In this document: positions 46,340-54,166 of the stretch, one piece after another
Layout of the letters: every line of letters begins with the position of its first letter
Position numbering within the stretch: the stretch's first letter is position 1
Source: UBA11524 sp964383815
GTDB taxonomy: Bacteria; Bacillota; Clostridia; Christensenellales; Aristaeellaceae
NCBI GenBank assembly: GCA_964383815.1
Contig: CAYLIC010000005.1
Location: 7,419-71,418 of the forward strand
Length of the DNA stretch: 64,000 bases
Reading direction: 5' to 3'
Position numbers and translations under genes: made by a program
The notes under the pieces: generated by a model
The model's database searches: none
What the model saw: only the letters and a program-made list of their open reading frames with translations
Told to the model about the DNA's origin: nothing

Positions 46340-47087
46340 AGTCTCGTAACACTCTCCCTGCATAGGTTTTGGTGTCGGGATATGGGATGCTGTCCAGCGT
46401 CAGGCGCAGGCCGTCCGGGGACAAGGCCTTGTCGCCAAGCCAGGAGGTAACCTTGCTCTGCCCGGCGTGGTAGGCACTGGCCACGGTAACCGGGTCGCCC
46501 CGGAAAAGCCGGGAAAGATAACCCAGGTACCAGGTGCCATAGCGGATGTTCTGCTCCGCGTCCAGCATGCGCTCGAAGGAATAGGCGTCATCTTCCAGCT
46601 TGCCGGCAATCCACTGGGCAGTGTCGGGCATGAGCTGCATCAGGCCGCGGGCGCCAAGGTTGCTTTCCGCTGTGGTGCGGAAGGAGCTTTCGTTGAGGAT
46701 GATGGCGGCAACGAAGGCGGGCTGTAGGTTGTTTTCGGCGGCGTACTGGTCAATCAAATCCGTGAAGTAAAGGGGGTGGGCATCCACCACCTTCTGGTGG
46801 GCGGCCTCGCGCTCTGCCTGGCGCTGGTACAGGTAGGCCTCCATCAGATTCTTGGCGGCGAAAAGAGCCAGGCACAGGATCAGCCCGGCAATGATGCCGG
46901 CGGTCATCCAGGTGGGCAGCTTGTCGGCCTCGGGCTTGCGGGGTGTCCGCCTGGGCCGGGCCATGGGCGCGGGCGCCTCCGGCGCGGCAGTGCGCGCCAG
47001 CAGCCCGGCAGAGGGTGCAACGCCTGTCTGCTGCTTGTAGCGGTCAGCCCTGCGATTCCGCTGGGGTGCTGGGGTGGGTGCTTGCAT
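46266..47087 (-). CDS. Membrane-anchored lytic transglycosylase (SLT/MltE-like)
   Basis: 273 residues. Cytoplasmic Pro/Arg-rich start, a membrane segment at about 61-80 (AGIIAGLILCLALFA), then a soluble lytic transglycosylase domain with catalytic Glu133 in IILNESSF and the ESNLGARGLMQLMPDTA motif. It cleaves peptidoglycan glycan strands outside the membrane. Start 47087 has AAGGAG 7 nt upstream and lies 44 nt inside coaE. Confidence 0.9.
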   Translation of the reverse strand: MQAPTPAPQRNRRADRYKQQTGVAPSAGLLARTAAPEAPAPMARPRRTPRKPEADKLPTWMTAGIIAGLILCLALFAAKNLMEAYLYQRQAEREAAHQKVVDAHPLYFTDLIDQYAAENNLQPAFVAAIILNESSFRTTAESNLGARGLMQLMPDTAQWIAGKLEDDAYSFERMLDAEQNIRYGTWYLGYLSRLFRGDPVTVASAYHAGQSKVTSWLGDKALSPDGLRLTLDSIPYPDTKTYAGRVLRDYAIYDALFYQTAPAGYAAAVPAGR

Positions 47088-47703
47088 AGGGGGTCTCCTT
47101 CTCGTGAGCCAATGCCAGCTCCTGGGCGAAAAGGGCCGGGAGCATAGCCTTAGTGTAGTCCATGGAGCCGCTGGTGTCAATGACGATTTCCGCCCGGGCA
47201 GCCTTTTCATCGGCAGAAAGCTGGCTGCGCAGGCGGGCGAGGGCCTCCTCGCGGGTAAAGCCGTCGCGGGCCATGAGCCGCTGGAGCTGCACCTCCTGGG
47301 GCAGCCACACGCACCATACCCGATGACATAGGGCATCCATGCCTGTTTCAAACAGGAGGGGAACATCCAGCACGCAAACCTCTGCGCCGGCCTGCCGGGC
47401 TTGATGAATCTGCTGACGGGTCATGTCGATCACCAGGGGGTGAACAATGGCGTTGAGCTTCTCCCTTGCGGCATCGTCACCAAAGACCAGGGCGCCCAAG
47501 GCGCGGCGGTCAAGCGTTCCATCGGGGTGAAACACCTTATCCCCAAAGGTTTGGCGGATAGCGGGCAAGGCACAGCCGCCGGGGGCTGTAACCTGATGGG
47601 AAAGCTGATCCCCATCAATAATCGCAGCGCCCATGTCCCGCAAGACGGCGGCAACGGTGCTTTTCCCACAGGCGATGGAGCCTGTCAGGCCGATGATGCG
47701 CAT
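47044..47703 (-). CDS. coaE: Dephospho-CoA kinase
   Basis: 219 residues. P-loop GLTGSIACGKST, DGDQLSH, VLDVPLLFETGMD. Last step of coenzyme A synthesis. The C-terminus is extended by about 15 residues (HEKETPYASTHPSTPAESQG) into the next gene. Start 47703 follows GGAGG. Confidence 0.93.
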   Translation of the reverse strand: MRIIGLTGSIACGKSTVAAVLRDMGAAIIDGDQLSHQVTAPGGCALPAIRQTFGDKVFHPDGTLDRRALGALVFGDDAAREKLNAIVHPLVIDMTRQQIHQARQAGAEVCVLDVPLLFETGMDALCHRVWCVWLPQEVQLQRLMARDGFTREEALARLRSQLSADEKAARAEIVIDTSGSMDYTKAMLPALFAQELALAHEKETPYASTHPSTPAESQG

Positions 47704-47787
47704 GGTGTGTACCTCCATAGAACGAATCCGCGCAGGGAAACCCTGCACAAATGCAAAGCAGCCCGGCAGAGCATGCCGGGCAAAGGA

Positions 47788-48546
47788 TTACTTGCGATCC
47801 CACAGCTTCCACAGGCCCAGGGCCGCGAGAAGCCGGGTAAAGGGGTTGCAGCCGCCTCGCCCGCGGCGCTTGCCAAAGATGATGGACAAAAGGAAAATGG
47901 TGAGAATCACCTTCCCCAGGCTAAAGCCGGTTTCCTTGTCCTCGCGGGTCACCCGGTCGATGGGGGAAGGCTCGTCCTCATGGAAAAGCCCGTTCAGCCG
48001 GTCGGAAAGCTCCTGGGCCCAGTCCACCTGGGTTTGCTGGGTTTGCCCGAAAAGGCCGCCCAGGTCGAGATTCTCGTCATAGACCTTGCCCAGCTCGTTG
48101 GCAAGGGCGGGAACATAGCGGCTGATGGCCTCATCGTATCGCTGGAGGAGGAATGCCTCCTCCAGGTAGGCGCTCAGCAGCTTATCCTGCACCTGGGTGG
48201 ACAGGCAGCGGTTCACTTCATCGCCGCCAAAGGTGCCAAACTTATCCTCGCCCACCGCCAGCAGGAGCAGCAGGTCGTCCTCGTCCAGCTCCCAGTATTG
48301 GCGCAGGCCGTTGGCGTAGCTGGAAAGGGATGCGCCGTCCAGGAAGTCCACCGTAGCCACATAGAAGCGGATGGAGGTTTCGTTATCAACCTCCTTGGCG
48401 AAGGCAGCCAAGTCCTTCATGGTGGACTGGCTGAGAACGGCGGCAGCATCGGTCACGGCACCCTGCTTTTCGGGGTAGCGGGGTTCAGCGGAGGCCACGG
48501 TGCACAGGCACACAAGCACCAGCAGCAGAGAAAGGAGTCTCTTCAT
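47788..48546 (-). CDS. TPM domain protein (YgcG family)
   Basis: 252 residues. Signal peptide MKRLLSLLLVLVCLCTVASA, a TPM domain (VTDAAAVLSQSTMKDLAAFAKEVDNETSI; FGTFGGDEVN), a linker, and a C-terminal membrane segment (VILTIFLLSIIFG) followed by a basic tail. TPM proteins are membrane-tethered with suspected phosphatase or chaperone-like roles. It overlaps the LemA-like gene by 1 nt (ATGA), a common pairing. Confidence 0.88.
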   Translation of the reverse strand: MKRLLSLLLVLVCLCTVASAEPRYPEKQGAVTDAAAVLSQSTMKDLAAFAKEVDNETSIRFYVATVDFLDGASLSSYANGLRQYWELDEDDLLLLLAVGEDKFGTFGGDEVNRCLSTQVQDKLLSAYLEEAFLLQRYDEAISRYVPALANELGKVYDENLDLGGLFGQTQQTQVDWAQELSDRLNGLFHEDEPSPIDRVTREDKETGFSLGKVILTIFLLSIIFGKRRGRGGCNPFTRLLAALGLWKLWDRK

Positions 48547-49088
48547 CAGTCGTCACCTCCTGCAGCAAGGGGCGACACGCCCAGCAGCATGGCCAGCCTG
48601 CCCGTGAGGGAGGAGGTGAGCCGGGTGTTGTAGTCCTCCATGATGGCGGCATAGGCAGTGGCGGCACCGGAGGTTTCGCTGAGGGTGCGGGTCAGGCTGG
48701 AAATGTATGCCTTGTCCCGGGCGCTGGCCTGGACAGAATCCAACACGGTCAGCTTTTCAGCCAGGCGCACAGCGGCGATAGAAATCGCATTATCAGCATC
48801 AGCCAGCTGAGCGGGGGTGGCGCTGTTGCCGCAAATGGTGTCGTAAGCGGTGCGCAGGGCGGCAACATCGGCGTCATCGGTCAGGTGCCGGGCGGCAACA
48901 ACAGCCAGGTTGGCGGCATCCATGGCGCGCACCTGGAGGGAAGCGCCCAGCTCACCCGCCTCGGACAGGGCGGAAAGCGCCTCCTCCCGCTGGCTGTTCC
49001 ACCCGCGAACCGCGCCAATGCCCACAGCCGCCACCACCATGGCGGCTACCAGCACCACGCAGAGTATGTTGGTTAACGTGTTCTTCAT
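48546..49088 (-). CDS. LemA-like small membrane protein
   Basis: 180 residues: one N-terminal membrane helix (ILCVVLVAAMVVAAVGIGAV) and a helical outward-facing domain with VRGWNSQREEALSALSEAGELGASLQVRAMDAANL and a late MEDYNTRL, as in LemA proteins. Function unknown; LemA and TPM genes commonly lie together. Start 49088 follows AGGAGG. Confidence 0.8.
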   Translation of the reverse strand: MKNTLTNILCVVLVAAMVVAAVGIGAVRGWNSQREEALSALSEAGELGASLQVRAMDAANLAVVAARHLTDDADVAALRTAYDTICGNSATPAQLADADNAISIAAVRLAEKLTVLDSVQASARDKAYISSLTRTLSETSGAATAYAAIMEDYNTRLTSSLTGRLAMLLGVSPLAAGGDD

Positions 49089-49093
49089 GCTAT

Positions 49094-49381
49094 CCTCCTG
49101 CCAGAGGCTCTGCCTCTGGATTCCGGTCAAGGACACTGCCCTTGACAATCCTGCTTAAGGGCCTTCGCCCTTTATGAATCCCGAGCGGGACGGGCGCTTT
49201 TTGTCGCCAGTCAAGCGGGGAAACAGCGCTCCCGTGTCGCGGCGCGCCCACTGCGACCGTGACCCCTGCCTGACCGTACCCAGCCACGCATCAACGAAAG
49301 GGATTCTCAAGGGATGAAATCCCCTGAGCAGGGTGCAGGGACAGCGTCCCTGCCGGGAGGGCAAAGGGCAGAGCCCTCTGC
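49094..49381. repeat. Interspersed palindromic repeat, copy 6 (compound)
   Basis: The largest copy: an inverted half with CCAGAGGCTCTGCCTCTGG, TTAAGGGCCTTCGCCCTTTA and GAATCCCG; a middle CCCGTGTCGCGG...ACCGTGACCCCTGCC block; then GGGATTCTCAAGGGATGAAA plus TCCCCTGAG and CAGGGTGCAGGGACAGCG plus TCCCTGCCGGG. It fills the whole spacer between telA and the LemA-like gene; I see no other promoter there. Confidence 0.85.
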
Positions 49382-49389
49382 CCCGTTCC

Positions 49390-50538
49390 TTACAGGTTGG
49401 TCTGAAGGAGCTTCTTCTTCAGGTCGGCCTCCATCTGGTAGAGGGTCTTTTCCGCCTCAATGCGCTGGGCGTGACCGTTCTGCTGGATGGTCATCACCTC
49501 GTTGATGGTATCGATCAGGCTCTGGTTGGTGCTGATGAGGGTCTCCATGTCGATAATGCCGCGCTCGGCCTCCCGGGCGGTTTCGATGGTGCCCATTTTC
49601 AGGGTTTCGGCGTTCTTGCGCAGCAGCTGGTTGGTCATGTCGGTCACAGCGGTCTGGGCCTGGAGCGCCTGCTGGGAGTGGTGCAGGCCCAGGGCAAGCA
49701 CCATCTGGCTCTTCCACAGGGGCAGGGTGTTGGACAGGGTGGACTGGATGCGCTCCACCAGCAGGCTGTTGTTGTTCTGCAACAGGCGAATCTGGGGAGC
49801 CATCTGCATGGATACCTGGCGGGTCAGCTTCAGGTCGTGGAGTTTCTTTTCAAAGCGGTCGCACTGGGCAGCCAGGTCGTTGGCCTTCTGGGCGTCCATG
49901 GCATCGCCGGACTTGGCGGCGGCCTCGGTCAGTTCCTTCAGCTCGCCCTCCCGCACACGGGCCAGCTTTTCGTCGCCAGCGATGATGTACAGGGTCAGCT
50001 GGTGAAAATACTCGCTGTTCTTGTCGTACAGCCGGTCGAACATGGCAACGTCCTTCAGCAGCTGGGCCTGATGGTTTTCCAGGGAAGAGGCGATGGTCTC
50101 CACATTGGTGCTCACCTTGTTGAAGCTGGCCTTCATCCGCTCCACACGGTCCTCCGCCTTGGAGAAGAGCTTCATGATTCCCTTGGGCTCCTCGGTGTCC
50201 TTTTCAAAGCCCTTCAGCTCGGTTACCAGGTTCACCAGCATGTCGCCCACCTCGCCGGAATCCTGGGTTTTCACGGCTTCCAGGGCGGTGTCGGAAAAAT
50301 CGGCAATGTTCTTCTGGGCATCGGCGCCGAAGAGCAGCACATGGTCGGGGTTGGTCACGTCCAGCTTGGTGAGGAAATCCTCAATGGCCTGGCGCTCGGC
50401 AGGGGTCAGCTGGCTATCGTCCAGGCGGGGAGCCTGGGCAGGCGCGGCGGGCGTCTCCTGGATGGAGGATGCCGCCTCCGGCGCGGCAGGCGCTTCAGGG
50501 GCCAGGGACAGCAGGGGAGAATGATTGGTTTCGCTCAT
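49390..50538 (-). CDS. TelA/toxic anion resistance family protein
   Basis: 382 residues. The mostly helical, coiled-coil TelA fold: AQKNIADFSDTALEAVKTQDSGEVGDML, KRVERMKASFNKV-like segment and QMAPQIRLLQNNNSLLVERIQSTLSNTLPLWKSQMVLALGL as the conserved core. N-terminus rich in Ala/Pro. Linked to tellurite or envelope stress resistance; the biochemistry is not settled. Follows xpaC by 19 nt. Confidence 0.9.
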   Translation of the reverse strand: MSETNHSPLLSLAPEAPAAPEAASSIQETPAAPAQAPRLDDSQLTPAERQAIEDFLTKLDVTNPDHVLLFGADAQKNIADFSDTALEAVKTQDSGEVGDMLVNLVTELKGFEKDTEEPKGIMKLFSKAEDRVERMKASFNKVSTNVETIASSLENHQAQLLKDVAMFDRLYDKNSEYFHQLTLYIIAGDEKLARVREGELKELTEAAAKSGDAMDAQKANDLAAQCDRFEKKLHDLKLTRQVSMQMAPQIRLLQNNNSLLVERIQSTLSNTLPLWKSQMVLALGLHHSQQALQAQTAVTDMTNQLLRKNAETLKMGTIETAREAERGIIDMETLISTNQSLIDTINEVMTIQQNGHAQRIEAEKTLYQMEADLKKKLLQTNL

Positions 50539-50557
50539 GAGAGGTTCCTCCTATCGG

Positions 50558-51379
50558 TTATTTTTGTTGGCTGCGGCTGTAAAAGGAAACAAAGTCGTCA
50601 TCCCTGGCGGAGGGAGCATCCATAACGGGCGCACCCTTCTGCATCTGGGCGGAGGCGGCGGTAGCAGCCTTTGCGCCGCCCAATTCGCCCTGGGTAAAGC
50701 CGTCACGCTTGAGCATCTGCTCCAGCACGTCAATGTCGGTGGTCACGTCCAGCAGGGTATCCTTGTACAGGTTATCCAGCTGCTTCTGGCAGGCGGTCAG
50801 CACCATGCCCATGCCGCGAATCAGCGTGGAGCGGGCCTCCGCCATATCGGCAGCGGAAACGCCCCGCTGCTCCATGGTGCGGTAGCTGCCAAGCATTTTC
50901 AGGGTGGTGGGCAGGTAGTAGTTCATAAACTTGCGTATCTGCCCGGCCTTCTGGGGCTGCTCGGCCACCGTGCGGAAAATCTGCACGCACAGGTGCTCCA
51001 GCTCGTCCATCTGGGTGGAGAGCACCTGGTCGGGAATGGCATCGTTTTCGGCGCGAATCTGGTGCAGCATCTGCTGTCCCTTGGCGATCACGCTATCGGC
51101 TGCTTCATCTCCGGAAAGGGGCAGCTCCTCCACGGCCTTCTGGGCGGCCTTTTTCTTTTCGTCCTGCTTGTTATGGGTGGTCAAATCCAGGCCGGAGGCC
51201 ATGATGCTGATGACCTTTCCCGCCAGGATGGCAAGCCCGGCACAGATGAGAAAATCGCTGATGCGGAAAAGGGGAAACACCCCGGAGTATAGCAGGGCCA
51301 CCACACCGCCGGTGATCAGCCCGGCCTTAAAGCCCTTGTTCTTCTGCTTGGTTTTCTTCCTGGCGCTCATTGGCAGCAT
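50558..51379 (-). CDS. XpaC-like membrane protein
   Basis: 273 residues. Basic N-terminus, two close membrane segments (AGLITGGVVALLYSGVFPLF; FLICAGLAILAGKVISIMAS), then a helical cytoplasmic domain with IRKFMNYYLPTTLKMLGSYRTME, the signature of the 5-bromo-4-chloroindolyl phosphate hydrolysis protein XpaC. XpaC and TelA genes are paired in many Firmicutes. A start at 51370 is an alternative. Confidence 0.88.
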   Translation of the reverse strand: MLPMSARKKTKQKNKGFKAGLITGGVVALLYSGVFPLFRISDFLICAGLAILAGKVISIMASGLDLTTHNKQDEKKKAAQKAVEELPLSGDEAADSVIAKGQQMLHQIRAENDAIPDQVLSTQMDELEHLCVQIFRTVAEQPQKAGQIRKFMNYYLPTTLKMLGSYRTMEQRGVSAADMAEARSTLIRGMGMVLTACQKQLDNLYKDTLLDVTTDIDVLEQMLKRDGFTQGELGGAKAATAASAQMQKGAPVMDAPSARDDDFVSFYSRSQQK

Positions 51380-51415
51380 CCATTCCTTTCATTGCCTGGG
51401 GAACAGGCTGGTACC

Positions 51416-51444
51416 ATTATATCACAGTTCGCCGCCGGTGAAAA
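51416..51444 (-). promoter_or_regulatory. Promoter of xpaC-telA
   Basis: TTTTCA (51439-51444), 17-nt spacer, TATAAT (51416-51421) on the minus strand. Confidence 0.65.
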
Positions 51445-51535
51445 GGGCGCAGCATGAGAATTTGATGAGGAAAGGATAAGAATACACCGGCGGAACACCG
51501 CATACATTCCACCGAACGGAAGGAGGAAGCTCAGG

Positions 51536-53065
51536 ATGGATATGCATGCAATGAAGGAGAATATACAGCTGGAGCAGCCCACAGGCCGCGCCCGGGGCCA
51601 GGCCGTGGTGGCGGGGGAAATCACCCTGCCCGGCGGATTACGGGAGGAGGCACGGGTTCTCCATGCAGGCGGCATGGTGGTGGTGGACGGCGTGGAGGCC
51701 ATGCAGGACAGGGTGTCCATTACGGGCAAGGTGGTGTTCCACGCCCTGTACACCCAGGGGGATCACACCCGGGTCAACGGCATGGAGGCCACCGCAGACT
51801 TTACCCACATGCTGGATATGCTAGGCGCCCAGCCGCGAAACCTGTGCCGGGCCGAGGGTGCCGTGGAGCATGTGGAGGCCACAGCCACAGGCGGCAGGCT
51901 GGCGCTGAAGGCCATTGTGCGGCTGTGGGGCAGCGCCATCAGCCAGCAGCCGGTGGAGGCGGTGACGGGCATTGCGGGTGTGGAAGGCATTGAGAGCCGG
52001 GCCAGGGAGGCACAGATCAAGCGCACCGTGGGCACCGGGGCGGACGAAACCCTGCTCCGGGAGGAATTTGCCCTGCCGGAGGGACTGGACATACGGGACA
52101 CGCTGTACGCCACGGCAACAGCCCGGGTGGAGGAAATCACCGGTGGCCTGGGGCGCTGCGGACTGACAGGCCGGGTGGAGCTGGAGGCCGTTCACGCCAG
52201 CGACATGCCTGGCAAGCCGGTGGTGATCACACGGCACAGCATCCCCTTCGACCATGTGGTGGAGCTGAACAGCCAGGCGGGCGACAGCCTGCAGGGTACC
52301 GCCGCGGTGAAGGATGTGGCTGTTGCCAGCCAGGATGCAGGCGATGGCGCGCGCACCCTGCGGGCAGAGGTGCTGCTGGGCTTGCAGGGCCAGGCGGACA
52401 AGACGGAGAGCATCACCCTGCTGGACGATGCCTACACCACCACCGGCGATGACCTGCGCCTGTCCAGCCGCCAGGTGCTGTGCCGGGTGGAGGACAGCCA
52501 TCAGCAGGCGGCGGAAAGCGGCAAAACCATGCTGCTCCTGCCGGAGGGCAGCCAACCGGTGCGCAGCGTGCTGTGTGCGTTTGCCACGCCGGTAACCACC
52601 GGGCGGGAGCAGATTGGCGGGCGGCTGACGGTGGAGGGTGTGCTGGAGGTATCCCTTCTGTACATGACGGACGATGGTCAGGAGCCTGCGGCAGCCTTTT
52701 TGGAGGAGCCGTTCCGCATGACCTTTGCCGCCCAGGCCGGTGAGGAGGACTTTATCACCCTGTCCTGCGGGGATGTGGATGCGGTTGCCATCACCAGCGA
52801 CAGGGTGGAACTGCGGTATGTGATGCACCTGTGCATCAGCGGCACCCAGGCCCGGGAACTGCGCCTGGTGACGGATGCGCTGCCCGTGCCCGCCGGCCCC
52901 GGGGATGGGAGCATTGTGCTCTATTTCACCCAGCCCGGTGAAAGCCTGTGGGACATTGCCCGGCGCTATCGCGTGCCGGAAGCCAGCCTGCGGGAGCTGA
53001 ACCCGGAGCTGACCGAGGAGCCCAAGCCCGGGCAAGGCGTGGTGGTATGGAGAAGGATGGCATAA
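51536..53065 (+). CDS. SPOCS (DUF3794) and LysM domain protein
   Basis: 509 residues. Two or three SPOCS/DUF3794 modules (VEAMQDRVSITGKVVFHALYTQ; EEFALPEGLDIRDTLYATATARVEEI; RLTVEGVLEVSLLYMTDDGQEP) and a C-terminal LysM (VLYFTQPGESLWDIARRYRVPEASLRELNPEL). This is the architecture of SipL, which binds SpoIVA and guides spore coat assembly in clostridia; it therefore hints at endospore formation or its ancestry. GGAGG precedes ATG 51536. Divergent from xpaC. Confidence 0.88.
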   Translation: MDMHAMKENIQLEQPTGRARGQAVVAGEITLPGGLREEARVLHAGGMVVVDGVEAMQDRVSITGKVVFHALYTQGDHTRVNGMEATADFTHMLDMLGAQPRNLCRAEGAVEHVEATATGGRLALKAIVRLWGSAISQQPVEAVTGIAGVEGIESRAREAQIKRTVGTGADETLLREEFALPEGLDIRDTLYATATARVEEITGGLGRCGLTGRVELEAVHASDMPGKPVVITRHSIPFDHVVELNSQAGDSLQGTAAVKDVAVASQDAGDGARTLRAEVLLGLQGQADKTESITLLDDAYTTTGDDLRLSSRQVLCRVEDSHQQAAESGKTMLLLPEGSQPVRSVLCAFATPVTTGREQIGGRLTVEGVLEVSLLYMTDDGQEPAAAFLEEPFRMTFAAQAGEEDFITLSCGDVDAVAITSDRVELRYVMHLCISGTQARELRLVTDALPVPAGPGDGSIVLYFTQPGESLWDIARRYRVPEASLRELNPELTEEPKPGQGVVVWRRMA

Positions 53066-53069
53066 AAAA

Positions 53070-53162
53070 CCCATGCCGGGTAGGCATGGGGGTGCGTGTC
53101 GAAAAAGTGGCAGAGCCAGTATGTATGATGTTAAGGAAGGATCTATCCTTCTAATACATCAT
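53070..53162. terminator. Two hairpins after the SPOCS/LysM gene
   Basis: CCCATGCC/GGCATGGG (53070-53090) just after the stop, and an interrupted hairpin ATGATGT...GGAAGGAT with ATCCTTC...ACATCAT (53125-53162). Neither has a good T run. The second may be an end of the decayed mobile element beside it. 53163-53259 has no recognisable gene. Confidence 0.5.
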
Positions 53163-53259
53163 GGCTGCGGTTCGTTTTGTGGTGAATGGAAGCAGTTATG
53201 AGGAAAGGAGAAGCATCCCACCTGTAACTGTTTCCTGAACTGCGAAAGGAGCTGCACAC

Positions 53260-53510
53260 ATGAACACCGAGCATGAATCCAACATGACTATCCCCTGCGT
53301 CAAATTGGGCGACTGCGACTTTCCCAGCTTTGCTTTACCGCTGGACGCTGGTGACATCGGTTTCTGGGGCGGCGACGCAGGGCGTTCTTACGGGAACACC
53401 GCTCCATCACGTTCAACCAGCTGGTACTGTCCGGTGAGCTATTCAAGCACCTTGCACTGTTCAATCAGGAAGTCACTGAGCGTCTGAAAAGCCTTATTCA
53501 GACCATGAAG
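53260..53510 (+). pseudogene. TnpV-like transposon protein, frameshifted remnant
   Basis: The first frame gives MTIPCVKLGDCDFPSFALPLDAGDIGFWG. From about 53368 the neighbouring frame continues RRAFLREHRSITFNQLVLSG, then ELFKHLALFNQEVTERLKSLI. The LREHR...F..L.LSGEL..HL......ERL pattern is that of TnpV, a small protein carried by clostridial mobile elements. A frameshift near 53368 breaks it, and the C-terminus is missing where the convergent pgmB begins. Confidence 0.65.
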
Positions 53511-53518
53511 GTATTCTA

Positions 53519-54166
53519 TCAATTCTTTTCTGACAGAATTTCGCGCAAATCACCAAAGACATTCAAATGCCACTTTGCGCGCATATCACTGTAAGCATCA
53601 CCGATAGCTGCACAGTCAAAGCTGCCAGCGACTGCTGCTTCCACTCCTGCATGGGCGTCCTCTACCACAAGGCAAGATGCAGGCGGAAGTCCCAGCATGT
53701 CCGCAGCTGCCAGAAATACCTCCGGATGCGGCTTGGAGTGCGTAATGCAGTTGCCATCTGCAACAGCATCGAAAAAGCCTGTAAGGCCGATCCGCTCCAG
53801 AATGAAGGGGGTGTTCCTGCTGGAAGAACCAATGGCAAGCTTTAATCCCTTTTCCCGCAGCGTAAACAATGTCTTTCGTACGTCTTCACTGAGATCCGCC
53901 GGAGACATTTTGTTCAGCAGCGTACGGTAGAGAGCATTCTTCTCCTCCGCAAAGGCTGCCTTCTCCTCCGCTGTGTAAGTTGTCACACTCTTTTCCAGGA
54001 CGATCTCCAGGCTCTCCATTCGGCTCACGCCACGCAGACGGTTGTTGATCTGCCGGTCAAAGGGAATACCGAGGCGAAGCGCCAGCGTCTTCCACGCCCA
54101 ATAATGATATTCGTCCGTGGAGCAGATCACGCCGTCAAGATCGAAAATGATGCCCTGATAGCTCAC
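53519..54166 (-). CDS. pgmB: Beta-phosphoglucomutase
   Basis: 215 residues of the HAD family. Nucleophile and acid/base in IIFDLDGVICST (Asp9, Asp11), cap domain with RLRGVSRMESLEIVL, AIGSSSRN, KPHPEVFL and VVEDAHAGVEAA. It converts beta-glucose 1-phosphate to glucose 6-phosphate via the 1,6-bisphosphate. Overlaps the previous gene by 4 nt and is the last gene of the operon, matching the product of the GH65 phosphorylase. Confidence 0.94.
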   Translation of the reverse strand: MSYQGIIFDLDGVICSTDEYHYWAWKTLALRLGIPFDRQINNRLRGVSRMESLEIVLEKSVTTYTAEEKAAFAEEKNALYRTLLNKMSPADLSEDVRKTLFTLREKGLKLAIGSSSRNTPFILERIGLTGFFDAVADGNCITHSKPHPEVFLAAADMLGLPPASCLVVEDAHAGVEAAVAGSFDCAAIGDAYSDMRAKWHLNVFGDLREILSEKN

